Shown here one piece after another: positions 7,783-15,607 of a DNA stretch of 64,000 nt (position 1 is its first letter; each line of letters starts with the position of its first letter). The translations under genes and the position numbers were made by a program. The notes under the pieces were generated by a model. The model was not told the DNA's origin, made no database searches, and worked only from the letters and a program-made list of their open reading frames with translations. Source of the stretch: Nocardioides bruguierae (GTDB lineage: Bacteria > Actinomycetota > Actinomycetes > Propionibacteriales > Nocardioidaceae); assembly GCF_023656415.1 (NCBI RefSeq), contig NZ_JAMOIL010000018.1:1-64000 (forward strand), in the 5' to 3' direction.

Positions 7783-9034
7783 CCGCGGTGGGGAGGTCGT
7801 GGGTAGCCGCGAACGCGGTGAGGTCGCGGCGCTCGATGGCAGCCGCCATCAGGTCGGGGAAGAGGTCGGGCGTGCAGGCGAAGGCGGGGACGCCGACCTC
7901 GGCCAGCGCGGCCGCGTGGTCGGCGTCGTGGGCCGGCGCACCGGAGTCCGACAGCGCCAGCAGCGCGACCACGGTGACGCCGGCGGCGACGAGGTCGCGG
8001 GCGCGGCGCACCATGTCGTCTGCGATCCCGCCCTCCAGCAGGTCGCTGACCAGCACGAGCACCGTGTCCTCGGGGGCCCGCACCAGCGACTGGCAGTAGG
8101 CCAGCGCCTTGTTGATGTCGGTGCCGCCGCCCAGCTGCACGCCGAACAGCACGTCGACGGGGTCCTCGGCGAGGTCGGAGAGGTCCACCACCGCGGTGTC
8201 GAACGCGACGATGCTGGTGCTCAGCGAGCGCAGCGAGGCGAGCACCGCGCCGAAGACCGAGGAGTAGACGACCGACTCGGCCATCGAGCCCGACTGGTCG
8301 AGGCAGAGGATCACGTGCCGCTCCAGGCTGCGGGCCCGGCGCGCGTGCCCGACGAGGCGCTCGGGCACCACGGTGCGGTGCTCGGGCAGCCAGTGCTTGA
8401 GGTTCGCCGTCACCGTGGCGGGCCAGTTGATGTCGGCGGGCTTGGGACGTCGGCTGCGGGCCGCGCGATCGAGCGCACCGGTCACCGCCTGGACCGTCTT
8501 CTGCCGCAGCCGCTCCTCCAGCTCGGCCGTCACCGTCCGCACCACCGCCCGCGCGGTCTCGCGGCTGTGCGGCGGGATGACCCCGTTGAGCCCGACCAGG
8601 GTCGAGACCAGGTGCACGTCGGGCTGGACCGCCTCCATCATCTCCGGCTCCAGCAGCAGCTGGTGCAGGCCGAGCCGGTCCATCGCGTCGTGCTGCAGCA
8701 CCTGCACCACGGAGGTCGGGAAGTACGTGCGGACGTCGCCGAGCCACCGCGCCACCCGGGGCGCCGAGGCGCCGAGCCCGCCGGAGCGGGGTGCGTCGTA
8801 GAGCTGCGAGAGCGCCTCGTCCCGCCGCCGGTCGTCGGCGGAGAGCCGGGGAGCGCCGTCGTCGCCGTCGTCCGGCCCCGGCCCCTCGCCCGGACCCTCG
8901 CCCGGGCCGACACCCTCGCCGGTGCCGGATCCCTCGCCCGTGCCGTCGCCGCCGGGCGGCGGGTCCAGGCCCGCGCCCTTGCCGAGCACCAGGCGCCAGC
9001 GGGTCAGCCGGTCGCGGCCCACGGGGTCGCTCAT
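7766..9034 (-). CDS. vWA domain protein (YehP-like), last gene of the yeh-like operon
   Basis: This 422-residue protein has a C-terminal von Willebrand A domain with a complete metal-binding site: DQSGS (246-250), GGGTD (302-306) and VSD (329-331). A Gly/Asp/Pro-rich low-complexity stretch at about 28-60 precedes a helical region. vWA proteins encoded beside MoxR ATPases act as their adaptors in metal-dependent assembly or remodelling of target complexes. The ATG overlaps the DUF5682 stop by 4 bases. The order and domain content match E. coli yehP as I know it. Function is unproved in any organism, to my knowledge. Confidence 0.88.
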   Translation of the reverse strand: MSDPVGRDRLTRWRLVLGKGAGLDPPPGGDGTGEGSGTGEGVGPGEGPGEGPGPDDGDDGAPRLSADDRRRDEALSQLYDAPRSGGLGASAPRVARWLGDVRTYFPTSVVQVLQHDAMDRLGLHQLLLEPEMMEAVQPDVHLVSTLVGLNGVIPPHSRETARAVVRTVTAELEERLRQKTVQAVTGALDRAARSRRPKPADINWPATVTANLKHWLPEHRTVVPERLVGHARRARSLERHVILCLDQSGSMAESVVYSSVFGAVLASLRSLSTSIVAFDTAVVDLSDLAEDPVDVLFGVQLGGGTDINKALAYCQSLVRAPEDTVLVLVSDLLEGGIADDMVRRARDLVAAGVTVVALLALSDSGAPAHDADHAAALAEVGVPAFACTPDLFPDLMAAAIERRDLTAFAATHDLPTAAPGRQ

Positions 9035-11436
9035 GCGGAGACCTCCTGGTCATCGGCCACGTCGTCCAGGACGTCGGCGGCGGCCCGCAGCGGCAGCCCC
9101 AGCATCTCGGCCACGGTGAGCGCGGCGGGCATCCCGAGCCCGAGGTCGAGCCGCTCCTCCGAGGACGAGGCCGCCGGCTTCGGCCCCCGCCGCAGCCGCG
9201 TGCCGATCTGGGCCCGCTCGGGCGGGGTGTAGCGCGAGAACGTGCGGCGCAGCAGCGGCAGCAGGTCCTCGAAGGTCTCCTCGGGCACGCCGGCCACCCA
9301 CTGATCGACCAGCCCGAGCAGCGTCGCGTCGTGCAGGAGCAGCAGGGCGTCGCCGTCCAGGAACCCGTCGAGCCAGGCCGCCCCCGCGGCGGCGTCGGCC
9401 CCGCGGGAGAGACGGCGACCCATGCGGGCGGCGGCCTCGTCGGCGGCCAGGTGGCCACCGTCGAGCAGCAGCCGACAGGCCCGCCCGGCCACGGAGCCGT
9501 GGACCCGGTCGTCGCCGGCGACGGCGCCGAGCGCCTGGGTCCAGGCGGGGCCGAGGTCGCCGGCGAGCGGGTCGCCCTCGAGCAGGGCGAGCCCGCGGTG
9601 GGCCGCGTCCACGGCCGCGCGCATGGCCTCGGCCGCGTCGTCGTCCAGCGTCACGCAGGCCGGGCGCAACCCGACGCTGCCCCGTCGTGCGATGGTGCGC
9701 AGCACCTCGGCCACGCGGTGGGTGTCGGAGCCGCGGACGTCGCCGTAGCGCCGCGTCCGCGCCAGGGGCTCCACGGCCCGCAGCAGGGCGAGGGCGTCGG
9801 CGTGCTGCGCGGTGCGCTCGGCCAGCGCGTCGACGACCGGCCCGACCGCGTCCGGCAGCTCCGCGAGCAGGCACTGCTCCACGAGCCCGCCGAGCGTGGC
9901 GAGGTCACCGGCACGCCGGGCCTCCTCGGCGACCTTGCCGGAGGCCGCGTCGAGCACCGTCGTCCCGTGCAGGCCGGCCTCGACCACGGCGACCTCGAGC
10001 TCGGGCTCCCACGCCAGCTCCCACTCCTCGCGGAACGTGCCCGCGCCCCAGCCCGGCAGCTCGGTGCCCCACCCGACGCCGAGCAGCCGCAGCCGGTGCA
10101 GCAGCAGCGAGCGGGCGCGGCCGGCGTCGCGACGCAGGTCGAGCGAGACCGTTTGCGGCTCCGGGGTCACCTTCAGCCGGCACGAGCGCTGCTGCTTGGC
10201 GAGGTCCTGCGCGAGCGGGGTGCGGGGCAGGTGCTCGGGGACGCTGCCCAGCGCCGAGCCGACGACGAGCCGGTCGTGGATCAGCCGCATCGGCAGCTCC
10301 GAGCCGCCGCAGAGCACGGCGGTCGTGGCGTCGGTCAGCTCCGAGAGCCCCACCGACGGCCGGTCGCGCAGCGCGGCCAGGGCCTCGGCCGCCCGCACGG
10401 TCTCCACCACGGAGGCCGGCGGCGCGTCGATGCCCTCGGTCCGCAGCTCGCGGGCCACACGCGCCAGCCACCCCGAGACCACGTCCGTGCCGTCGCGCCA
10501 GGCGGCGAACAGGTGCTGGTACCAGCCGGGACTCGTCACGCCCGCGCCGTAGCCCGACTCGGTCGCCAGTCGCCCCGCCGACCACGGCGCCCAGGTCGCG
10601 GTCACCTTCACCTTGGGCAGCTTCGTCAGCGTCCTCGTGTCGTGGCTCTTGGGCGGCCAGGCGGACTCCTCCAGCCGCGGCGCGTGGTAGGCGCCGCAGA
10701 CCACCGCGACCACCTCGTGCTCGGCCGCGACCGCCCGCAGCACGCGGCGCATGGACGCCTCACGCCGGTCGTTCTCGACATCGGTGAAGCCCTCTCGGGA
10801 CTCCTCGATGGCCCGCACCTCGGCCATCGCCTGCGAGACGGCGGCGAACGCCGGCAGCACCGAGTCGTGGCCGCCGCGACGGTGCTCCACCGCGTCCTCC
10901 CACCAGCGCTCGGCGTCCTCGTAGCCGGCCGCGCGGGCCAGGGTCGCGAGCGGGTCGAGGCGGGACGCGGCGGGCCGTTGCTCCCCGGCGTCCGACCCCT
11001 CGTCCTCGTCGGCGTCGGGCTCGTCGGCAGTGGGCTCGGCATCGGGCTCGGCGGCAGCAGCCGACGCCAGCGCGAACGCGTGCGCGGCAGGCAGGTCCGC
11101 GAACCCCACGGGCACGCCCCGCTCGGCGGCCCAGCGCAGCGCGACCCACTCGGGCGAGAACTCGGCCAGCGGGTAGAAGGACGCCCGACGCGGCTCGTCC
11201 GCCACGTAGACCAGTCCGGCCACCGGCGGCACGAGGCCGGCGTCGCCGGCGTGCGGCACGAGCGCGTCCAGCTCGGGGGCGCCCTCGATCACGACCGCGT
11301 CGGGCTCCAGCTCGGTCAGCGCGCGCAGCACCGACCGGGCCGAGCCCGGCCCGTGGTGGCGCACCCCGAGCACGTGCACGCCGGCGTGCCGGAACAGCGG
11401 GGGCTCGGTGCCCGTGGCGGCGTCAGCCGAGGTCAC
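9031..11436 (-). CDS. DUF5682 family protein (YehM-like)
   Basis: This 801-residue protein of unknown function has an N-terminal block HVLGVRHHGPGS with His27-His28, then AVVIEGAPE with Glu51, DRREASM near 223-229 and VVCGAYHAPRL with His251. This pattern of early paired His, Glu and late His resembles the TIKI/TraB/ChaN/EreA superfamily of putative metal-dependent hydrolases, which is my inference for its activity. An acidic low-complexity insert covers about 130-152. The C-terminal 450 residues are helical with no recognised fold. The start is GTG at 11436, overlapping the ATPase stop by 14 bases. Confidence 0.82.
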   Translation of the reverse strand: MTSADAATGTEPPLFRHAGVHVLGVRHHGPGSARSVLRALTELEPDAVVIEGAPELDALVPHAGDAGLVPPVAGLVYVADEPRRASFYPLAEFSPEWVALRWAAERGVPVGFADLPAAHAFALASAAAAEPDAEPTADEPDADEDEGSDAGEQRPAASRLDPLATLARAAGYEDAERWWEDAVEHRRGGHDSVLPAFAAVSQAMAEVRAIEESREGFTDVENDRREASMRRVLRAVAAEHEVVAVVCGAYHAPRLEESAWPPKSHDTRTLTKLPKVKVTATWAPWSAGRLATESGYGAGVTSPGWYQHLFAAWRDGTDVVSGWLARVARELRTEGIDAPPASVVETVRAAEALAALRDRPSVGLSELTDATTAVLCGGSELPMRLIHDRLVVGSALGSVPEHLPRTPLAQDLAKQQRSCRLKVTPEPQTVSLDLRRDAGRARSLLLHRLRLLGVGWGTELPGWGAGTFREEWELAWEPELEVAVVEAGLHGTTVLDAASGKVAEEARRAGDLATLGGLVEQCLLAELPDAVGPVVDALAERTAQHADALALLRAVEPLARTRRYGDVRGSDTHRVAEVLRTIARRGSVGLRPACVTLDDDAAEAMRAAVDAAHRGLALLEGDPLAGDLGPAWTQALGAVAGDDRVHGSVAGRACRLLLDGGHLAADEAAARMGRRLSRGADAAAGAAWLDGFLDGDALLLLHDATLLGLVDQWVAGVPEETFEDLLPLLRRTFSRYTPPERAQIGTRLRRGPKPAASSSEERLDLGLGMPAALTVAEMLGLPLRAAADVLDDVADDQEVSA

Positions 11437-12547
11437 GGCACGCCCGGTAGAGGTCCGCCCACTCGTGCCGGTCGCGGACCACGGTCTCCAGGTACTCCTG
11501 CCAGACCACGCGGTCGGCCACCGGGTCCTTCACCACCGCGCCGACCAGCGAGGCGGCGACGTCCTCGGCGTTGACGCGACCGTCGCCGAAGTGCGCCGAG
11601 AGGGTCGCGCCGTTGACCACGACACTGATCGCCTCGGCCGTCGAGAGCGTGGCCGAGGGCGACTTCAGCGCGGTGCGCTGGTCGTCGGTCGACCCCGAGC
11701 GCAGCTCGCGGAACACCTGGACGACGCGGGCGACCTCGGCCAGCGGCGCGACGTCCTCGGGCAGCGCGAGCGAGGACGACAGCGAGGCCACCCGGCTGCG
11801 GACGATCTCGACCTCCTCCTCGAGGCTGTCCGGCAGCGGCAGCACCACCGTGGTGAAGCGGCGCTGGAGCGCGGAGGAGAGGTCGTTGACGCCCTTGTCG
11901 CGGTTGTTCGCCGTGGCGATGACGTTGAAGCCGGGCCGCGCCTGCGCCTCGGTGTCGAGCTCGGGCACGGGCATCGTCTTCTCCGAGAGCAGCGAGATGA
12001 GCGCGTCCTGCACGTCGGCGGGGATGCGGGTCAGCTCCTCGATCCGCGCCACCGACCCGGACTCCATCGCCCGCATCACCGGGCTCGGCACCAGCGCCGC
12101 GCGGCTCGGCCCCTCGGCCAGCAGCCGTGCGTAGTTCCAGCCGTAGCGCAGCGACTCCTCGGGCGTGCCCGCGGTGCCCTGCACGAGGAGGGTCGAGTCG
12201 CCGCTGATCGCCGCCGCCAGGTGCTCGCTCACCCAGGTCTTGGCCGTGCCGGGCACGCCCAGCAGCAGCAGGGCGCGGTCGGTGGCCAGGGACGCGACCG
12301 CCACCTCCATCAGCCGGCGACGCCCCACGTACTTGGGGGTGATCACCGTGCCGTCGTCCAGCGTGCCGCCGAGGAGGTAGGTGGTGACCGCCCACGGCGA
12401 GAGGTGCCACCGCGGCGGGCGGGGGCGCTCGTCGACGGCGGCCAGCGCGGCCAGCTCGTCGGCGAAGGCCTGCTCGGCGTGCGGGCGGAGCACCTGCTCG
12501 TCGGCCTCGCTCGTGGTGGGGGAGGCGGGCGATGGGGTGGGCGTCAT
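11423..12547 (-). CDS. MoxR-type AAA+ ATPase (YehL-like)
   Basis: This 374-residue ATPase has a Walker A at GVPGTAKT (97-104), a Walker B-like ARIEELTRIP, sensor-1 ATANNRDKG and an arginine-rich ALQRRF. The DVQDALISLLSEK helix is typical of MoxR enzymes. MoxR ATPases pair with vWA partners to remodel protein complexes, and a vWA gene is two genes downstream. The ATG at 12547 overlaps the SWIM-DUF5691 stop by 4 bases. E. coli YehL is the closest comparison I know for length and neighbours. Confidence 0.92.
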   Translation of the reverse strand: MTPTPSPASPTTSEADEQVLRPHAEQAFADELAALAAVDERPRPPRWHLSPWAVTTYLLGGTLDDGTVITPKYVGRRRLMEVAVASLATDRALLLLGVPGTAKTWVSEHLAAAISGDSTLLVQGTAGTPEESLRYGWNYARLLAEGPSRAALVPSPVMRAMESGSVARIEELTRIPADVQDALISLLSEKTMPVPELDTEAQARPGFNVIATANNRDKGVNDLSSALQRRFTTVVLPLPDSLEEEVEIVRSRVASLSSSLALPEDVAPLAEVARVVQVFRELRSGSTDDQRTALKSPSATLSTAEAISVVVNGATLSAHFGDGRVNAEDVAASLVGAVVKDPVADRVVWQEYLETVVRDRHEWADLYRACRDLG

Positions 12548-15456
12548 GCGAAGGCCTCCGTGAGGGCGGGGACGAGGTCGAGCAGCGTGGCGAGGCGGTG
12601 CAGCGGGTGGGTCTGGCCCTCCGAGGCTGCCAGGCGCCGCACGTGGTCGGCGGTGGTGGGGTGCAGGTGCGCGGCCAGCTCGTCGACGAGGTCGTCGAGC
12701 ACGTGGGGCGGCCGCTTCAGGCGCTCCAGCCGCGCGAGGACCGTGAGCGAGGTGGCCTCGTCCCAGGTGGGGTGGCCGTCGGCCACGGGCAGCAGGCGGA
12801 CGGCGGCGGTCAGCTCCGGCACCGACGTCACCTGCCCCACGCGGGCGAGCACCGCGGGCCCGCGCTCGGTGTCGGGCAGGACGGCCGCCACCCGGGCGTC
12901 CCAGTCGGGGCCGGCGGCCTGGGCGGCCAGCACCGCCCGCGCCCACACGACGTCGCGGCGCAGCGCGACCGCGCGGCGCACGCCCGGCCACGCGTCGGTG
13001 CCGACGAGGCTGCGGGCCGCGACCTCCGCGGAGACGCCGGTGCCGGTCCAGGTGGCCAGCGGTGCGCCGGCGGCCAGCCGCTCCAGCCACCAGCCGCGCC
13101 GGGACCGCCCGCGGGGCGCGGGACCCAGCCCGTCGCGGGGTGCCGCCGCGTCGTCGTCCGGGAGCCCGACCCCGAGTGAGCGACGCAGCATGCCCTGCGG
13201 GCGCACGAGCGGGGCCAGGACGTCGGCCAGCCGCTGCGCCCGCGGCGAGCCCGGGAGCGCGTCGAGCAGTGCCAGGGCCTGTTCGCGCACCCCGGCGGCG
13301 CGGTCGTCGAGCGCAGCCTCGAGGAGCGCGGCGTCGGCCTCGCCGAGGCCGACCTCCAGGGCGGTGAGCAGCTCGGCCCGGACCGCCGCCGAGTCGGCGC
13401 GCCACGTGGACTCCACCAGGGCGCGCGCGGCGTCCGGGTCGTCGGCGCGCAGCCGGCGGACGAGCACCGCGCGGTGGCTCGAGCCGAGCAGCGCCCAGGC
13501 CGCCGGGTCGACGCGGGCGGGCGCGGCCTCGGCGGGTGCGAGGGCCCAGTGCCACTCCTGGCGCCGCGAGGCCAGCCACGTGCCGCGGGCGTCCAGCACC
13601 TCCCGGACGCCGGCCCGCAGCTCGCGCCGCTTCGTCGCCGTCGTCAGCAGCGGCACGAGCGCGTCGTGCGGGGCGCGCACGCCGGCGCGCGCCGCGGCCT
13701 CGAGCCACCGCTGGAGCGCGTGGCCCGACAGCCGACCGCCCACCGGGGGCTGCGTCAGCAGCAGCGTCAGCAGCTGGGCGGCCCTCTCCGAGGCCGGCGG
13801 GAGCGTGTCGTCGGGGGCCGCAGCCTGCTCCTCGGTCGCCTGCGGGGCCACCGCGCTCGCCCGCAGCAGGGCCGTGCCCGTGGCGGCGGCGTCGAGGAGC
13901 GCCGTCGCGGGGTCCGCCTGGGGTCTGGTCGCCACCGGCGAGGGGAGCCCCTCGGGCAGCGGTCGGCGAGCCGTGCCCACCAGTGCCGTCGAGGTCACCG
14001 CCTCCCACCACGCGCGGAGGTGCTGGTGGCTGAGGGCGGCCTGGTCTCGCGACACGACTTCGTCGTTCCTCGACCGACGGTCGGCGTCGCTGTCGTCGGC
14101 TGGGGTGGGTGGTCTCGACGTGCGCTCCTCGCCGGCGCTCGTCGCTGCTCGACCACCGAGCGGGGAGACCGCGAGGGCGCGGAAGCCGCCGGCCTCCAGC
14201 TCCCCGAAGACCCGGGTCGGGCGACCACCGGTGAGGGCGGCGAGCACCCACGGGTCCTCGCCGTCGAGCAGTGGCGCCGACGCGCCGACCGCATCGGTGA
14301 CGGCGTGCTCACCGACGCGCGCGTCCTCCAGCACGACGGGCACGCGGGAGACCCACGGGCTGCGTCGCCAGGCATCGGCGAGGGCGGCCTGGGCCTGGCG
14401 CAGGGAACCACCGACCGGCAGCGACTCGTCCGCACGCAGCAGCACCGGCTCGGTGGCCAGCAGCGCCCGGCGCGGGTGGGTGCCGTCGTAGCGGGCGACG
14501 GCGGCACCGAGCACCGAGCCGGTGAGCCGGGCGGTGGGGAGGGCGCTGCCCCCGGCGGCGAAGTCGAGCAGCCGCACGACCTCGCCGCTGCGCAGCCCCT
14601 GCAACCAGGTGCGCTGCTCCTGCACACGACCGCGGTCGGTGCGGTGGGCGCCGAGGACGAGCCACTCGTCCTCCAGCGCGTCGGCCGCCCGCACCTCCGC
14701 CGAGGGCACCGCCCAGCCGACGAAGGCGCGCAGGTCGGCCCGCTGCGGCAGGGGCAGGTCGTCGCGGCGGCGCCAGGCGTGGACGGTGGTCCACCACAGC
14801 CCCACCTCGGCGAGCAGGTGGTCGGGCCAGTCGGGTCGGGCGAGCACCTCGGCGCTGAGGTCGCGCACGCGCTCGGCGAGCCCGGGCACCTGGGCGTCGA
14901 CGAGCCGGGCCGCGGTCTCCTCCCACCAGGACGTGGGGCGGGCGCGCGCGTCGGCGGTGCCGGCTCGGGCCAGGTCGGTGAGCCAGCGGGCCAGGTCCTC
15001 CACGCCGTCGTCCATGAGCGCGAGCCGCTCGGCGCGGCGCTTCGCCTGGGCCTCGGTGTCCACGGGCTTCGCGGGGTCGGCGGCCGCCGCCGTGGCCGCA
15101 GCCTGCGCACGCTTCTCGGCCCACGCCCGCGCGGTGTCCTCGGGCTCGCCGGCGCTGCCGGCGTCCAGGGAGCCGCGCACCCAGAGCGACAGCAGCGCGA
15201 GGGAGTGCTTGCACGGGTGCTTGCGGCTGGGGCACGAGCACCGGTAGGCGGGGCCGGTGAGGTCGACGCTCACCTGGTACGGCGTGCGCCCCGAGCCCTG
15301 GCACTGGCCCCACAGCAGTGTCTCGGTCGCCCCGCAGCCCGACCACGGGCCTTGGCCCGGCGGCAGCGCGAGCCGCCGCGCGGCCGCCCAGGACGAGGCG
15401 TCCGGGGCCGCGCGCTGGACGCGGTCGAGCGTCCACTCGGAGATCGCGGCTGACAT
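12544..15456 (-). CDS. SWIM zinc-finger protein fused to a DUF5691-like domain (YehQ-like N-terminus)
   Basis: This 970-residue protein is the first gene of the operon. Residues 1-430 form a SWIM zinc-finger protein with the metal ligands in CSCPSRKHPCKH (Cys73, Cys75, Cys82, His84) preceded by GQCQGSGRTPYQV. From about residue 475 (WWEAVTSTALVGTARRPLP) a helical-repeat region like DUF5691 begins. In related genomes these two parts are, as I recall, separate genes. The linker at about 433-472 is translated from REP-like repeat DNA (14042-14157), which suggests repeat insertion made or lengthened the fusion. SWIM fingers bind nucleic acid or protein. The start at 15456 matches the family N-terminus; 15486 is an alternative. 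Confidence 0.85.
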   Translation of the reverse strand: MSAAISEWTLDRVQRAAPDASSWAAARRLALPPGQGPWSGCGATETLLWGQCQGSGRTPYQVSVDLTGPAYRCSCPSRKHPCKHSLALLSLWVRGSLDAGSAGEPEDTARAWAEKRAQAAATAAAADPAKPVDTEAQAKRRAERLALMDDGVEDLARWLTDLARAGTADARARPTSWWEETAARLVDAQVPGLAERVRDLSAEVLARPDWPDHLLAEVGLWWTTVHAWRRRDDLPLPQRADLRAFVGWAVPSAEVRAADALEDEWLVLGAHRTDRGRVQEQRTWLQGLRSGEVVRLLDFAAGGSALPTARLTGSVLGAAVARYDGTHPRRALLATEPVLLRADESLPVGGSLRQAQAALADAWRRSPWVSRVPVVLEDARVGEHAVTDAVGASAPLLDGEDPWVLAALTGGRPTRVFGELEAGGFRALAVSPLGGRAATSAGEERTSRPPTPADDSDADRRSRNDEVVSRDQAALSHQHLRAWWEAVTSTALVGTARRPLPEGLPSPVATRPQADPATALLDAAATGTALLRASAVAPQATEEQAAAPDDTLPPASERAAQLLTLLLTQPPVGGRLSGHALQRWLEAAARAGVRAPHDALVPLLTTATKRRELRAGVREVLDARGTWLASRRQEWHWALAPAEAAPARVDPAAWALLGSSHRAVLVRRLRADDPDAARALVESTWRADSAAVRAELLTALEVGLGEADAALLEAALDDRAAGVREQALALLDALPGSPRAQRLADVLAPLVRPQGMLRRSLGVGLPDDDAAAPRDGLGPAPRGRSRRGWWLERLAAGAPLATWTGTGVSAEVAARSLVGTDAWPGVRRAVALRRDVVWARAVLAAQAAGPDWDARVAAVLPDTERGPAVLARVGQVTSVPELTAAVRLLPVADGHPTWDEATSLTVLARLERLKRPPHVLDDLVDELAAHLHPTTADHVRRLAASEGQTHPLHRLATLLDLVPALTEAFA
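14042..14157. repeat. Two REP-like palindromic elements inside the SWIM-DUF5691 gene, copy B and a diverged copy
   Basis: Bases 14109-14156 match the intergenic copy A (3761-3808) at 43 of 48 positions by eye. Just beside it, 14042-14078 reads tggtctcgcgacacgacttc and ends tcctcgacc, a second, diverged palindromic element of the same general type. Both are read through in frame and encode the hydrophilic linker between the SWIM and DUF5691 parts. Confidence 0.65.
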
Positions 15457-15510
15457 CGCGCCCATCATGGCGGACGCCCCCGACATCCCTCGTCCACCGG
15501 TGGCGTGAAC

Positions 15511-15561
15511 GTTGCTGCCGACTCACCGCCGAGTCGGCAGCAACTTACTGCCGACTCGGCG
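15511..15561. repeat. Three alternating palindrome arms forming two competing hairpins at the operon's 5' boundary
   Basis: Hairpin 1 pairs gttgctgccgactc (15511-15524) with gagtcggcagcaac (15531-15544) around a 6-base loop. Hairpin 2 pairs cgccgagtcggcag (15527-15540) with ctgccgactcggcg (15548-15561) around a 7-base loop. The middle arm is shared, so only one hairpin can form at a time. The site lies between the GH3 gene end and the start of the SWIM-DUF5691 gene, both on the minus strand. It could terminate GH3 transcription or act in the leader of the yeh-like operon. Confidence 0.7.
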
Positions 15562-15607
15562 GGGTGAGGGTGCGGCTCGGGGTGGGAAGAGGGGTGGGGG
15601 AGAGGGG

